The translations under genes and the position numbers were made by a program. From Sabellastarte sp. h YS-2021 (Eukaryota; Annelida; Polychaeta; Sabellida; Sabellidae): a stretch of 64,000 bases of DNA. Positions 1 to 11,587 of this stretch are shown here, piece by piece (the first letter of the stretch is position 1; each line of letters opens with the position of its first letter). Where the stretch lies: the NCBI GenBank assembly GCA_964017235.1, contig OZ024927.1:19859160-19923159 (forward strand), read 5' to 3'. The notes beneath the pieces are model-generated. The model made no database searches and had not been told where the DNA came from. It saw only the letters and a list, made by a program, of their open reading frames with translations.

Positions 1-2167
1 AAACTGTTTATACATGTAAAACATCAAGTCAAAGCAGAGCAAATTACGGCTTATACAAATTATAATTTTTTAACAATAAATTTGATCAGCCTCATCCCTC
101 ATAGGTGAGCAGCAATGATATTGTTATCATTCCCATTTGTCCATCTGTTTACTGGCATGTATATCTGGAAAACTATACCATGGGTCAATCCATGGCTCAC
201 TCCTCTACAAAGTTTATCTGGATCGGAAGTCCAGAATTAATGATTTTTTGCTTGTTTCAGTTTTAGTACACGTTATATTCTTAATAGTTACCTTCATAGA
301 AAAGCCATCCACTCTGCTGAACTTGTTGACTGACAAATATAGACAGCAGAAATTAATTACTGGGTTCCACAGTTAGTTGTGTAAACAAGGGACAATATCA
401 TAACTGCTTGTTGTTCATATTTGATCATCGGTACACCAAGGTGCATTCATTTAGCATTAATTTGCCACAGCACAATTTACAAAGCCTGGTGTAAGGCGTT
501 AGTTTAAATTTCCCAAAGCCTTAATGTAATAAAGATAAAACTCTAGTCCCACAATGCGCTCATATATCTCGGTCTTTGGTGATTTCAGAAAGAAAAGTCA
601 AATAAAATGATGATTTACCATAATTACATTTTCTTCAAACTGTCCTGTATGTGATTTAATTTATGTGGATTCAGTGTGTCTGTCAACACACACAACAGAT
701 AGTTAATAGGATGAAGGAAAACATTGCACCCAAGATGGCCAAGATTCTGAATTGTAAGCACCTGCAAACAACTGCCAACTGGTCCACTTACAGTCCAGGG
801 TGAAATTCAAAAGTATAACCTTTGACACAGGAGACTTCACTTAACATTACGTGTTGTCATTACTATAAACCATAAATAATTGTTATTAATAAGGTACAGT
901 CATGAATCATGACACACTTGTTAGATTGTTGAAATTCATTATTTGATGTTGTGCTAGAGTTACTGGACTCTTCCAGATCACGTACAAAAGAAATTTACTT
1001 GTTTTTACAGGGTTAATAGTTTCAATTATATCTTGATATATTGTAGAAGGTATGTCACATTTCGGCTTACAACAAAATGATATTAATTACTGGAATAAAT
1101 TGAAACACATGATAGATTTATAAGAATTTATATTTTGAGCCAAAAGAGATCAATTATTTCGTATAATTCTATGCAGGATATTGCGGTTTGGTTGGCCAAG
1201 CTTATATGGACTTGTTAAATGTTTATTTACCGACTGTTTTATTAGTACATGGCAAATTAGCTTTAAAAGTGATCAATATCCTGCCAATGTTAGCCAAATC
1301 AACAAAACATTGTTTTGAAACTGTTTATACATGTAAAACATCAAGTCAAAGCAGAGCAAATTACGGCTTATACAAATTATAATTTTTTACAATAAATTTG
1401 ATCAGCCTCATCCCTCATAGGTGAGCAGCAATGATATTGTTATCATTCCCATTTGTCCATCTGTTTACTGGCATGTATATCTGGAAAACTATACCATGGG
1501 TCAATCCATGGCTCACTCCTCTACAAAGTTTATCTGGATCGGAAGTCCAGAATTAATGATTTTTTGCTTGTTTCAGTTTTAGTACACGTTATATTCTTAA
1601 TAGTTACCTTCATAGAAAAGCCATCCACTCTGCTGAACTTGTTGACTGACAAATATAGACAGCAGAAATTAATTACTGGGTTCCACAGTTAGTTGTGTAA
1701 ACAAGGGACAATATCATAACTGCTTGTTGTTCATATTTGATCATCGGTACACCAAGGTGCATTCATTTAGCATTAATTTGCCACAGCACAATTTACAAAG
1801 CCTGGTGTAAGGCGTTAGTTTAAATTTCCCAAAGCCTTAATGTAATAAAGATAAAACTCTAGTCCCACAATGCGCTCATATATCTCGGTCTTTGGTGATT
1901 TCAGAAAGAAAAGTCAAATAAAATGATGATTTACCATAATTACATTTTCTTCAAACTGTCCTGTATGTGATTTAATTTATGTTGGATTCAGTGTGTCTGT
2001 CAACACACACAACAGATAGTTAATAGGATGAAGGAAAACATTGCACCCAAGATGGCCAAGATTCTGAATTGTAAGCACCTGCAAACAACTGCCAACTGGT
2101 CCACTTACAGTCCAGGGTGAAATTCAAAAGTATAACCTTTGACACAGGAGACTTCACTTAACATTAC
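1..2167. repeat. Recent ~1317-bp tandem duplication (first copy cut by window start)
   Basis: Bases 1-850 recur at 1318-2167 with only two single-base indels seen (near 72 and near 665), so the repeat unit is about 1317 bp and near-identical between copies. Identity stops abruptly after CATTAC at 850 and 2167. The same 79-codon open frame appears at 137-376 and 1453-1692, but it resembles no family I know and is probably chance. The segment is AT-rich and I see no gene in it. An assembly artefact joining two haplotypes is an alternative. Confidence 0.93.
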
Positions 2168-3589
2168 CATTTCACTGAACCCAAGCCCATCTCCGCCCTC
2201 CCGTTTACTCTGATGGGCATTTTTTAAGTAATAAGAATGATAAACATATTTGATAGATTTTTCAAAAATCTTTTATAACCTATTAACTATTACAGCTTCA
2301 ATTTCAAGGTGCAATTAAAAATAATAAGTTCTTACTTTTATATTGAAAACTGAGTAATGACCCCCCCCCCCCCCCCCCCCCCCACTCTATAAATACTTCT
2401 CTACCCACAGCTGGTAAAATCAATGCTATTGTGGATGTCGCTGGATACTGATGCCCTCTTTTACATTAAGTGTTATTTGTGCCATTTTTATGGATCCACA
2501 AATGAGACAGAAAGAACTGATGAACCAATAATGTGAGTAAATGTTATTGGTGTAAGGGGGTTGCCCTGAGGTACCCCGGGGTTAGGCTTTTAGTCATTTC
2601 CCTTTTTAGGCCTTTCAGTTGTCTCCTGGAGGAATTTTTAAACAGCCTTTCCTTAACCGCAATGGAGACTGGAAAATACTTTTTAAGTATTACCCTGAAA
2701 GTTTTGACTAGTGAGTTTCTGTTTGATGTAAATTTGTATAAGCGAGTGTGTTGTGGCAAAGAAATTAGAAAATCACAAAAAAATAAATAAATAAAAAAAT
2801 AAAAATAAATAAAAAATAAAACCCATTCCAAAATGACATTATATTGTACATCTTCATTCTTGAAATGTTTCCATATATGGCTAATGAGGGATGTTTCTTT
2901 TTTATTATCCACCACTTTGCTTCAATAATAAGCCAATAAGTCCATATTTAGCAAAAGAATGGAAAAAAGTAGCTCTGAAACGTATCCATAGTTACAGGCA
3001 CTAGTGACTATAAAAAATTTACATTTAACTTAAGATTCCTACGTTTTTGATAATAAAAATTAGAATGCAAAGGAATGCCTCACTCCTGTTCGCAAGAGCT
3101 ATTCAGTATATTCAGTAACAAACTACATGAGACCCCCCACCTCAAAATTAAAACTAACGTGTGTCATATACAAATAGTTCTCCATTTAGTTGACACTTCT
3201 TCTAGTTTATTGTATCTTAGAAGCAGACAAGAGTTGGGCGTTTGCATAAGAATCACTCTCACGGGTTAACATGCTCATAATTTAATTTATTATTTTTTTT
3301 CAAATTTATCCGAACCATGGCAACTATGCCGTATGTATAAATTTAATCATACAAATATACATATATGTCACTAGCCAGAGGAAATATGTATATATCACCC
3401 CTTGCTGACCGGCCAAGTTCTGGCTATGCATGACGTCATTTGCTACTCTTGAAATGAAACCATTCAGTAACAAGGTCAAAAGGTGTTTTGGTCCCCTAGC
3501 GCGAGCGCAAAGCCATCAGAGACACGAGTAGTGCACTAGAATTTTTACGAAATTCTGATGACGCAAAGAAATTCCAACTCGAACACATC
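2168..3589. other. AT-rich stretch without recognisable gene
   Basis: No coding signal. It contains a C homopolymer (2361-2383), an A/T simple repeat of AAAT type (about 2776-2822) and one perfect TGACGTCA site at 3431-3438. Open frames on both strands are short and of simple composition. Confidence 0.6.
2361..2383. repeat. Poly(C) tract, 23 bp
   Basis: Uninterrupted run of 23 C, directly visible. Its length is uncertain in any assembly because such runs are error-prone. Confidence 0.95.
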
Positions 3590-3685
3590 CCACTGCTGGT
3601 GTAGAACTCAGACGGTCACCCACCCAAGTACTAACATAGCCCATTGCCACTTAACTTCAGTGAGCAGACAAATACTCGTCACATT
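3590..3685 (-). repeat. 5S rRNA-derived fragment (5S pseudogene or 5S-headed SINE)
   Basis: Read on the minus strand, the segment has a 5S-like internal promoter: GAAGTTAAGTGGCAATG resembles box A, and TTAGTACTTGGGTGGGTGACCG, about 10 bases further on, resembles the intermediate element and box C. The order and spacing follow 5S rRNA. Outside this core the match fades, so it is not a functional 5S gene. Known SINE3-type elements carry such heads; which family this is cannot be told from one copy. Confidence 0.6.
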
Positions 3686-4179
3686 TTGCCACAATTCATG
3701 AAAATTCGGAGAAAACAAAACGGAAAAAGAAAAAAATAACTATGACTAATTAATGACATACCTCATATAGCTAATGAAATAGAGTGGCTTATATTTTCAA
3801 TATATGCAACAATGTAATCATCTTATGGACGCAGACATTTAAAAATTCCACAAAAATGTGTGAAAATCTTTTTAGCCTCAACATTTAAAGGATATGATAG
3901 TTATTTGTCACGAGAACTTAGGAAAATAATAATAACTGTAATAATAATTTATAATAATAAATTATAATAATATTTATACAAATTGACAATCTACTAATAA
4001 CAGACTGGTTAAATACAATGTAATTTATGTGTTGATTTATCCTCTATCTACACAACAACAAATTCAAAGTATCACAAACTGATGACTGACTTCTCTTTAA
4101 TGCTGATTCACAGTATACCTTTGAAACCTGAGTCTCAGTATTATGAACTTTGTTACTTTTTCATATAGCAAGTATGTTA
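3686..4179. other. Non-coding AT-rich DNA with (AAT)n microsatellite
   Basis: About 3926-3975 is an imperfect AAT/TTA simple repeat. Nothing else supported. Confidence 0.6.
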
Positions 4180-4833
4180 CTGGGGCCGGATTCATGAAAG
4201 GTCTCAAGTCTTAGCCAAATCTAAGCTGAGATTTTGCTCAAATCTGAGATTTTTGTCTCAGCTGAGATTCTGCTTAAGTTGAGATTCACGAAAGGAATCT
4301 CAGCTGAGACCAAAATCTCAGCCAAGGTTTGAGTCTGGACCAATCAAAAATGATGCAACATTTTGTTGAGATTAGTGGAAAGTATACACATTTATATTTT
4401 ACCATTCTACCGTATCTACTCATATGTTAGAATATTTTCAATCAAACAAAACCTTGTTGTTTTTTTTACTTTAATTTGACATTCAGAAGAACTGATTATA
4501 ACAGCAAAACAAGCCACTCATGAAAATTTGTAATGTAAATGTTTACTGTTGTTTTTGTACAAACTCTTAATATATATTCATATTTTGTGTTACATGTTAA
4601 ATAATATGTCATACTTCACTATTTTGATTTTGTTTTGTGACTTTTTATTACATGTACTCTATTTTATGAAAACTTAAGTCACCCCCTAGGCAGTCTTAGA
4701 TTTGAGACCAAATCTTTTGTGAATCCCAGCTGAGCAAAAGGTCTCACATCTGAGAAAAATCTAAGAAAAATCTTAGATTTGAGACCAAAATCTCAGATTT
4801 GAGACTTAAGACCTTTCGTGAATCCGACCCCAG
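4180..4833. mobile_element. MITE-like element M1 with inverted ends and CTCAGATTTGAG-type internal words
   Basis: The left end CTGGGGCCGGATTCATGAAA is inverted at the right end (4814-4833) with two mismatches. Both flanks inside the ends are packed with short words such as TCTCAGCTGAGAT, AAATCTGAGATTT and AGACTTAAGACC in both orientations, while the centre is plain AT-rich DNA. There is no coding capacity. This is the build of a non-autonomous DNA transposon. No clear target-site duplication is visible, so the superfamily stays open. The ends resemble those of M2 (5582-6137). Confidence 0.8.
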
Positions 4834-5389
4834 AACATCCATAAGAAAGCCATTGCATAATGTTGGTAAACACATTGATCAACATCTGTAGGGTAAAGAA
4901 TGAAAGGTAAAGGTGTCCAAGGGCACCAATCTGCATGGCACAGCCAAGGATTGAACCCTAGGAATGTGACTCAGAAGTCCAACCACAAGCCACAAATCCA
5001 TAGAGGCGACAGGGTTAAAACAGAAGGTGTCAAAGTATTTTCCAAGAAAACAATAATTAGTGCTTCTGCAAAAAAGACCTCAGTTTGGAACTATTTTGTA
5101 CATTTCTGTATACATTTGAATACACGTATTTGGAAACAAAATAAAATTCTCCATATTTTGGGATATCTTTTTATATTTGATATACAGACTGGGGCATATA
5201 TTTACATAACTCCCAGTGTCACTCTCTATGCAGAATTAACATTACAAATTTGTCAACAAGTACTGTTTTTCGTTAATATTTCAATAACTCTGTAAACTGC
5301 AAAATATGTTATGCAAATGGCGGGGTTTATTTATTTTTTTATACTCACTGCTTCACAGCTATTTCTTCGTTTTGGTAAATATAGACTTA

Positions 5390-5581
5390 CATTACGGAGT
5401 ATTCAAACAAAATGTCCTTACCAAGTATCAACTTCCTGCACCCTACAGTTTTGGAGATACAGTCTGGCCAAGATTTTAAAAGCCAAGGTCACCATGAAAA
5501 GGTCAGAGGTCAAATCAAGGTTAGACCATACCGTTCCTCACCTACACCCCTTTCAACAACCCTGAAAAGTATCAACTTCCT
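5390..5581 (-). repeat. Unit of a dispersed AGGTCA-rich repeat family
   Basis: Shares phrases such as CCAAGTATCAACTTCCTGCA and the CAAGGTCAC/CAAATCAAGGTTAGACC blocks with 7616-7930 and, inverted, with 34.2-35.2 kb. A second unit start near 5567 is interrupted by element M2. AGGTCAGAGGTCA at 5500-5512 is a DR1-type nuclear-receptor site by sequence. Confidence 0.75.
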
Positions 5582-6137
5582 GGGGCCGATTTCACAAAGG
5601 GACTTAAGTCCAGATTTAAACTTAAATTTAAGACTTTGGTCTTAAATTTTGTCAATGGAATGTTAAGTCTGTGGTCTTAGACTTAGTGGATTTCATAAAG
5701 CAACTAAGTCCATGAAATTGCTAAGTCAGTGGACTTAACTTTAAGTCTGGGAGGTAGTGGGCTTAAATTTTGTAAAGAGGACTTAAATATGGCCACCATA
5801 AACTTTTCTCCACTTCAGAATTTGAAATGGCTGTAAATAAAGTATAATTATACAGAACACCTTACTGAAGTAGTCTTTGGGAAATTATATGATATAACAA
5901 GGTTTTCTATTTCAAAACAGCACTTATCCTTAGAAAAAATGCATCAAATGAAGGATATAAAAAGTCATATGACACAGAAAACCAATGTGGTTATTTGATA
6001 AGCTTGGACTTAGCTAAGTCACCCCCTTGAGAAATCCATTTAAGTCCCAGATCTAGCTGAGACCAAAGTCTTAGATTTAAGTCCAAGACTTAGCCAATAA
6101 AGGGACTTAGTTTAAGTCCTTTAGTGAAATCGGCCCC
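5582..6137. mobile_element. MITE-like element M2 inserted into an AGGTCA-rich repeat
   Basis: GGGGCCGATTTCAC at 5582 is inverted as GTGAAATCGGCCCC ending at 6137. Internal words (GGACTTAAGTC, AAGTCTAAGAC, GTCCAAGACTTAG) recur in both orientations near both ends. There is no coding capacity. It splits a unit of the flanking repeat: the usual CTTCCTGCAC reads CTTCCT before the element and TGCAC after it, so insertion made at most a 1-bp duplication. Confidence 0.82.
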
Positions 6138-6929
6138 TGCACTTTATAGCTACCTAGATATTATTAGGAAGGAAAAAGACTTTAATTACGAATTGTTTTT
6201 AATTGTTTAATTAGTCCCATGTTTTATTTATGAAATGGTTAAAGACAGTTTGTATAAATCATGATACATAGCACAAAATCACCATATCTGAAAGTGTTTA
6301 TATAAAGATCCCAGTATTACAATATACAGGCCTACCCCGCTCTGTTCAATGTGTGTTATTGTTATCATGATGTTCATTTGCTTGCTGTCCTTATAACACA
6401 GCTCAAGCTCTCAGTGTTGTTTAGTATTATGATCATTGTAGAGATGCTATGATAGAGAGGTTTTTAATCTACATTATCATTTTACTGAAATCGCTGCCAA
6501 TATATCTCAGCAATCCTGATAATTAACTTGTAATGGAAATTGAATAAATTAACAAATACATCTTAAGTTCATAGTCAAATTAAGTCAAATTGTGAAACAT
6601 TTGTGTTGTGTAAATAGTTCAGCATAAATACAGATGTTAATCAAGAGCCAATCCATTTTAATAAAGCAATGTATGTTATTGTACACTGTAGTTTAAACTG
6701 TTCTGAGTTACCAGAAATTATATTTGATATACTGTGTAGCTAATTGTACAAGAAATGCAAAATGTAAATGATCTTTCTTTGTAATTTACACAACAGGGTT
6801 GCACAAGTGTAAAGAATGAGAAGCTTTGCCTTATATTAGTCATAGTCCAGGAATTCAGACTGGGGAACATCTTCAGAATTCAGACACAGGAACATCTTCC
6901 CATATTTAGAGATTCGTTTGGCAAAATAT
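6138..6929. other. Non-coding DNA, nothing recognised
   Basis: AT-rich; no coding potential or repeat structure seen. Confidence 0.5.
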
Positions 6930-7250
6930 GTGGTCACATGACATTTTGAGGTGTAAGAAACAGTCTTTCCCACAACTCCCTCCCAGTCACTTGACTCTCC
7001 TTATAAGGTAATGTTATCACAAAATTATCAGATGATAGGTCACATGACCATCAACATTTCTTACTTCCAAGTCACATGATTTGCAGCTCTTCTTGTGAGG
7101 GTAAATCATATGACCACCTACAGGCCCTTATTAGGCAAGGTTTTGATCACATGATCAAACAGTGTATAAGAATTTACTGAATTACTAAATTCTCTGATCA
7201 TGTGACTTCTTTATTTGGTCATTTTACTGAGCTATGTGAACATGTGACCA
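6930..7250. repeat. Cluster of seven TCACATGA/TCATGTGA-like palindromes
   Basis: Near-palindromic CACATG-type motifs lie near 6933, 7039, 7071, 7106, 7146, 7197 and 7237, mostly 32-51 bp apart, most in a context close to TCACATGA or its inverse. The core equals the E-box/M-box recognised by MITF/TFE-type bHLH-ZIP factors. It could instead be the remains of a degenerate tandem repeat. Function is not shown. Confidence 0.4.
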
Positions 7251-7615
7251 TTAGTTTCAGTAACATTCCAGATAGAGGAATATTTGTGACTCAGGGCTTG
7301 CATTCCACAATTTGTTATAAAAAGAGCCAGTTTGGCCAGTTTTAGTGAGATCATAAGGAGACCATGAGCAGACCATGAGGAGGTTATGTCGAGGCAATGA
7401 TGAGACCAAGCTGAGCTAACTGAGGCACCATCACCATCAGAACTTTTGTGTAACAACTAGGTTGAAATAAAAACTTAAAAACAAACTGCTTTTTATGAAA
7501 TATACCAATTGTCAAGCTGAAACCCAGGACAAGAATAAAACACCTTACAGAAAACAACCATCAGAAAACAACTTACAGAAGGCAACAACTGACAACCAAA
7601 ACTACTACCAAACCT

Positions 7616-7930
7616 CTACTTGACAATATAGCCAGGGAAAGATTTTAAAGCTCAGGTTTACTATGGCAAAGTCAAAGGTCCAATCAAGGTTAGACGATTA
7701 AGTTGCACACCTACAAGCCCCAAGCAATGTCCCTACCAAGTATTAACTTCCTGCACCTTACCGTTTCTGAGATATGGCATGGACAAATTTGTAATGGACA
7801 AGGTTACTGCGGCATGGTCTTAGGTCAAAGTAAGGTCACACCATGATATTTCACACCTGCACCCCTAATCAGTGACCACACTAAGTGTAAATACTGTGCA
7901 GTTTTTGAGATATAGCCTGGAAAAAAATTC
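7616..7930 (-). repeat. Two units of the AGGTCA-rich repeat family
   Basis: Two ~150-bp units in the same orientation as 5390-5581. Each has a TACCAAGTATTAACTTCCTG or related block, a GAGATAT block and AAGTCAAAGGTC or AAGGTTACTG blocks. The family is inverted relative to the 34.2-35.2 kb array. Confidence 0.75.
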
Positions 7931-8120
7931 TGACAACATCACAAAATGTTTTCACGCAAAAGTTTGTAATATAATAATGTACTCGTCTGTGACACAAGCA
8001 AGGATCCAGTGGAGAATATTATCATAATGGAATCATGTATGACACCTATACATTCCGTACATGTATGTGAATAATCCATATAGAAACTAGACCTACGCAT
8101 CGGAGAAGCGATGTAAATCT

Positions 8121-9691
8121 GTATCCACCGGAAAGAAAACTCACCAAAGCCAGTGAACCATCGTTTGACCTTGAAGGAGGGGCCAAGATTCCCAGCCCAC
8201 AATATCCTGCAAGTTGGTTTCACATTGCAAACCTCTAGGATCAATAATAAACGAGTTATAAACCCTTTCAAGTTTGGCTGTCCTCATTTGACCTTGAAGG
8301 AGATGCTCAAGGTCAAATCTTACCATATCAGAAGATTCCCAGCCCATGATTTCCTATAAGGTGGTTTCCCATTGCAAACCTCTAGGACCAATAATAAGCA
8401 CGTTATAAGCACTTTTAAGTTTGTCTATCCTCGTATGACCTTGAAGGAGGGGTCCAAGGTCAAATCTGACCACATCAAAAGATTCCCAGGCCATGATTTC
8501 CTATAGGTTGGTTTACCATCCCTAACCTCTTGGACAAATAATAAGCGAGTTATATGCACTTTTAAGTTTGGCTATCCTCATATGACCTTGAAGGAGGGGT
8601 CCAAGGTCAAATCTGACTACATCAAAGATTCCCAGCCCATGATTTCCTATAAGTTGCTTTACCATCCCAAACCTCTAGGAGCAATGATAAGCGAGTTATA
8701 AGCACTTTTCAGTTTGGCTATCCTCGTTTGACCTTGAAGAAGGTGCCCAAGGTCAAATCCGACCACACCAGAAGATTCCCAGCCCATGATTTCCTATAGG
8801 TTGGTTTACCATCCCAAACCTCTTGGACAAATAATAAGCGAGTTATAAGCACTTTTAAGTTTGGCTATCCTCATATGACCTTGAAGGAGGGGTCCAAGGT
8901 CAAATCTGACTACATCAAAGATTCCCAGCCCATGATTTCCTATAAGTTGCTTTACCATCCCAAACCTCTAGGAGCAATGATAAGCGAGTTATAAGCACTT
9001 TTCAGTTTGGCTATCCTCGTTTGACCTTGAAGAAGGTGCCCAAGGTCAAATCCGACCACACCAGAAGATTCCCAGCCCATGATTTCCTATAGGTTGGTTT
9101 ACCATCCCAAACCTCTAAGACCGATAATAAGCGAGTTATAAGCACTTTTAAGTTTGGCTCTCCTCATTTGACCTTGAAGGAGGGGTCCAAGGTCAAATCT
9201 GACCACATCAAAAGATTCGCAGCACATGATTTCCTATAGGTTGGTTTCACATTGCAAACCTCAAGAACCAATAATAAGGGAGATATAAGCACTTTTAAAG
9301 TTCGCTATGTGGGTTACTTTGACACTCCATGGATGACTTTGAATAAAGAGCTTCAAGGTCAAATGTCTGCAAGGTTGTAGAGGACATATATATATCTGTT
9401 ATACATATAACCTATGAAGACATTCAACCTTCAACCTATGAGAAATAGCCAGTAGAAAAATGTAGATAATTTTCAAAGAAATGCTCCGGCGGCCATCTTG
9501 TTTTTTCAGAATGAGGCTAATTTCCATCCCATAGAAACTTACCCCCCAATGAAGATATCCTGCAAATTTGGTGAACCTAGCTGATGTAGTTTTCCTCTTA
9601 GAGCGTTAACACCGAAAATCTCTCTACGCGCGGTGGCGGCGGCGTAGCGAATGCTAAACCAAAGTATCCACTGGATGCCTCCGGTGGATAC
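8121..9691. mobile_element. Element with 147-bp tandem repeat core and short inverted ends (pearl/HINE-like)
   Basis: GTATCCACCGG (8121-8131) is perfectly inverted as CCGGTGGATAC (9681-9691). The right end also folds on itself (9664-9691). Between them lie eight tandem units whose TGACCTTGAA starts fall at 8166, 8289, 8436, 8583, 8729, 8876, 9022 and 9169, so the period is 146-147 bp after a shorter first unit. Two adjacent units are duplicated as a ~293-bp dimer (8583 onward and 8876 onward). There is no coding capacity. A satellite-like core, inverted ends and a terminal hairpin match the bivalve pearl/HINE layout; the family assignment is inference. Confidence 0.75.
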
Positions 9692-10237
9692 AATTACAAA
9701 ATCTAGGTATTACAGAAGTAGTTTGTTCATTTATACACCTATGCAATATTGTTAATTTAACGTATGTTTTATCTCCACTATGTCTAGTTTTATACAGGAT
9801 ATTCATAATTGGTTGGCTTCAAAATCTTGAGGTTTATGTGGTACTGAAATGCACCGAATATGCATACAAAAATTGGATTTTTAATGACATATTTACTGCT
9901 AGAGAAGAACCTTCTGGGAAATGCAAAGTAAAACTTGAAAGTGGAATTATCAAAATGCTGTGTCAATCATTTACAGTTTGTAATAACGACAAAGCAAAGA
10001 AGTCTTATTTTTTTCTGGAACTCGCTTATGTATGTTTACTTTGAAAACAGATATGGTATGGTTTGAAACTTTTCTTATTCTAAGATTTTTATTTAGTTAG
10101 AAAATGATTGTTTTGTTTAAAAATCTAAGAACATGGTTTTCTAACAATAACAGTGGATGGGCGTTCAGATCAGTTTAGCTTTATCTAAAATAATATAATA
10201 ACAAGGCCAAAATTTGTTTCGGTTTACACGTGTGTCC
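9692..10237. other. Non-coding DNA, nothing recognised
   Basis: One 68-codon plus-strand frame (9838-10044) lacks splice or family support. Confidence 0.5.
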
Positions 10238-10250
10238 TACAAAGGAAATA

Positions 10251-10485
10251 GGGGGCCACGGTGGCAGAGTAGTAACACCCTCGCCTCCCACCTCTGAGGC
10301 CAGGGTTCGGTTCCCGATCTGGCCTCAAGTGGGAAAGCTGGTAGTTGCTTGCCTTTGGTCGGCAGTTTACAGTACAAAACCTTGACCAACTGTATGTACT
10401 GGTTTCCTCTCCCCTTCCAACTACCTATCGTGATATGACCTGTACAGTGTTGAAAGCAACATAAAACCCCAAATAAATAAATAAA
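10251..10485 (+). mobile_element. SINE-A, tRNA-headed, full length
   Basis: The 5' head has an A box (TGGCAGAGTAG) and B box (GGGTTCGGTTCCC). The body has the shared block GGTCGGCAGTTTACAGTAC, and the tail ends CCCC(AAAT)n. Imperfect 13-bp duplications TACAAAGGAAATA (10238-10250) and TACAAACCAAATA (10486-10498) flank it, as expected for LINE-mediated retroposition. This is the most frequent SINE in the window. Confidence 0.9.
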
Positions 10486-10662
10486 TACAAACCAAATAAG
10501 AAACGTGAGTAGTGCACTCTACCAGTGGACAATTCATGAAAGTGCAGAGACGCAAACAGAACCCCACACACACCTACACAAAAACATAATCCTTAGACGC
10601 ATGAGCCTTGAAGAGAGAGCTTGAGCTTTCAAATGTGAGTTAAATTAATGTTGATTACCTAC

Positions 10663-11094
10663 CTGGTTTTCTTATGCCTCACAACCTTTTCATTTTCTTC
10701 ATCTGCTTGCCTGCAACGAGACACATTAGAATTGGCCAGTGTAAGAGTAATCATGCCTCTATTGGAAGGATGTGTCACTTTCTGAGCCCATCGGTTGGGA
10801 ACTGCCATAGTCGTTCCAGGCGCTGAATGAATTTTAGCACGTTCCACTCTTTGCACCCATTTTTCGGGAGTTGTTGCAAGGGATGGGGGAGATTTTCTAT
10901 GTTCCAGGTTTGTTCTTTGGGAAGTTGGTGTCTGGTTGTAAATTTGGATTTTGTTTGGTAGTGAGTTCACCCAGCTATTAGTAGCTTCCCAAGCTCTGAT
11001 GTTCATCACATTTCCTAAATTAGTTGATTGTTTATATTGCTCCATCATACTTATAATGTGTACAGAATAATATCCACTGAATTCATTTTTTTTT
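10663..11094 (-). CDS. Candidate exon of unrecognised minus-strand gene
   Basis: The open frame on the minus strand is well mixed in composition and ends at a good donor (CCAG|GTAGGT) at 10663/10662, leaving a partial codon of 2 nt. The upstream side has a possible acceptor (GAATTCAG|T) at 11094. The peptide includes WVQRVERAKIHSAPG and VPNRWAQKV, unlike the low-complexity chance frames nearby, and has a basic C-terminus (VVRHKKTR). No family is recognised. It could belong with the exon at 11479-11587 and the first exon at 26294-26412, but the donor phase of 11479-11587 (phase 0) does not fit this acceptor, so at least one exon would be missing between them. Confidence 0.42.
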
Positions 11095-11478
11095 GTTAAA
11101 TAATCACATGCTGCATAACATGTAACCAATATCAAATATTTTAGTTAATTTCATTTGTAAATTGTAATTATTCTCAGCTGTTCCCGGGATTTATTTGAAA
11201 TACACCATGCAATATATATACAAGTTTATTGTTTTTTCCTTCAAAAATTACATGCACAATCAAATAGAACAATTTAAAATCAATTTTGCTTGTTCTTTCC
11301 ATAAATTATAATAACTTATTAATGCCATGTACATTCCATATTTTTCGTCTGAACTGAATCAGTATTCTCTTTTTTTTCAAAATAGATAAAATGCAACACC
11401 TTCTATACAACATATACTAAATGAATAAATTAGTCTCAAAAATCTATGCAGATAATTCTTAGTCAAATAGACAAACAC

Positions 11479-11587
11479 CTGTAGTGCCTTATGTATCACT
11501 TTTGTCTGACTTTTAGCCACTTGACTTGGCACATTCTGAAGTGTAAGTCTGAAAGATAGCAAACACCTCATCTCCATTTCAATGTAC
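11479..11587 (-). CDS. Candidate internal exon, unrecognised minus-strand gene
   Basis: Bounded by an acceptor (AAATTCAG|G) at 11587 and a weak donor (CTACAG|GTGTTT) at 11479. It reads G-YIEMEMRCLLSFRLTLQ... and ends ...KVIHKALQ. The first base completes a codon begun by 2 nt, exactly the phase left by the first exon at 26412-26294 (GTTGG|GTGAGT), so a join is possible across a 14.7 kb intron holding the Harbinger pair. There is no similarity evidence; the weak donor is the main doubt. Confidence 0.33.

Noticed and set aside
137..1692. Identical 79-codon frames in the two tandem copies
   Set aside because: Identity comes from the duplication, not from protein selection. No signal peptide-plus-domain logic or splice signals.
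7232..7456. 74-codon minus-strand frame
   Set aside because: Derived from short GAGACCATGAGCAGACCATG-type internal repetition; no other support.
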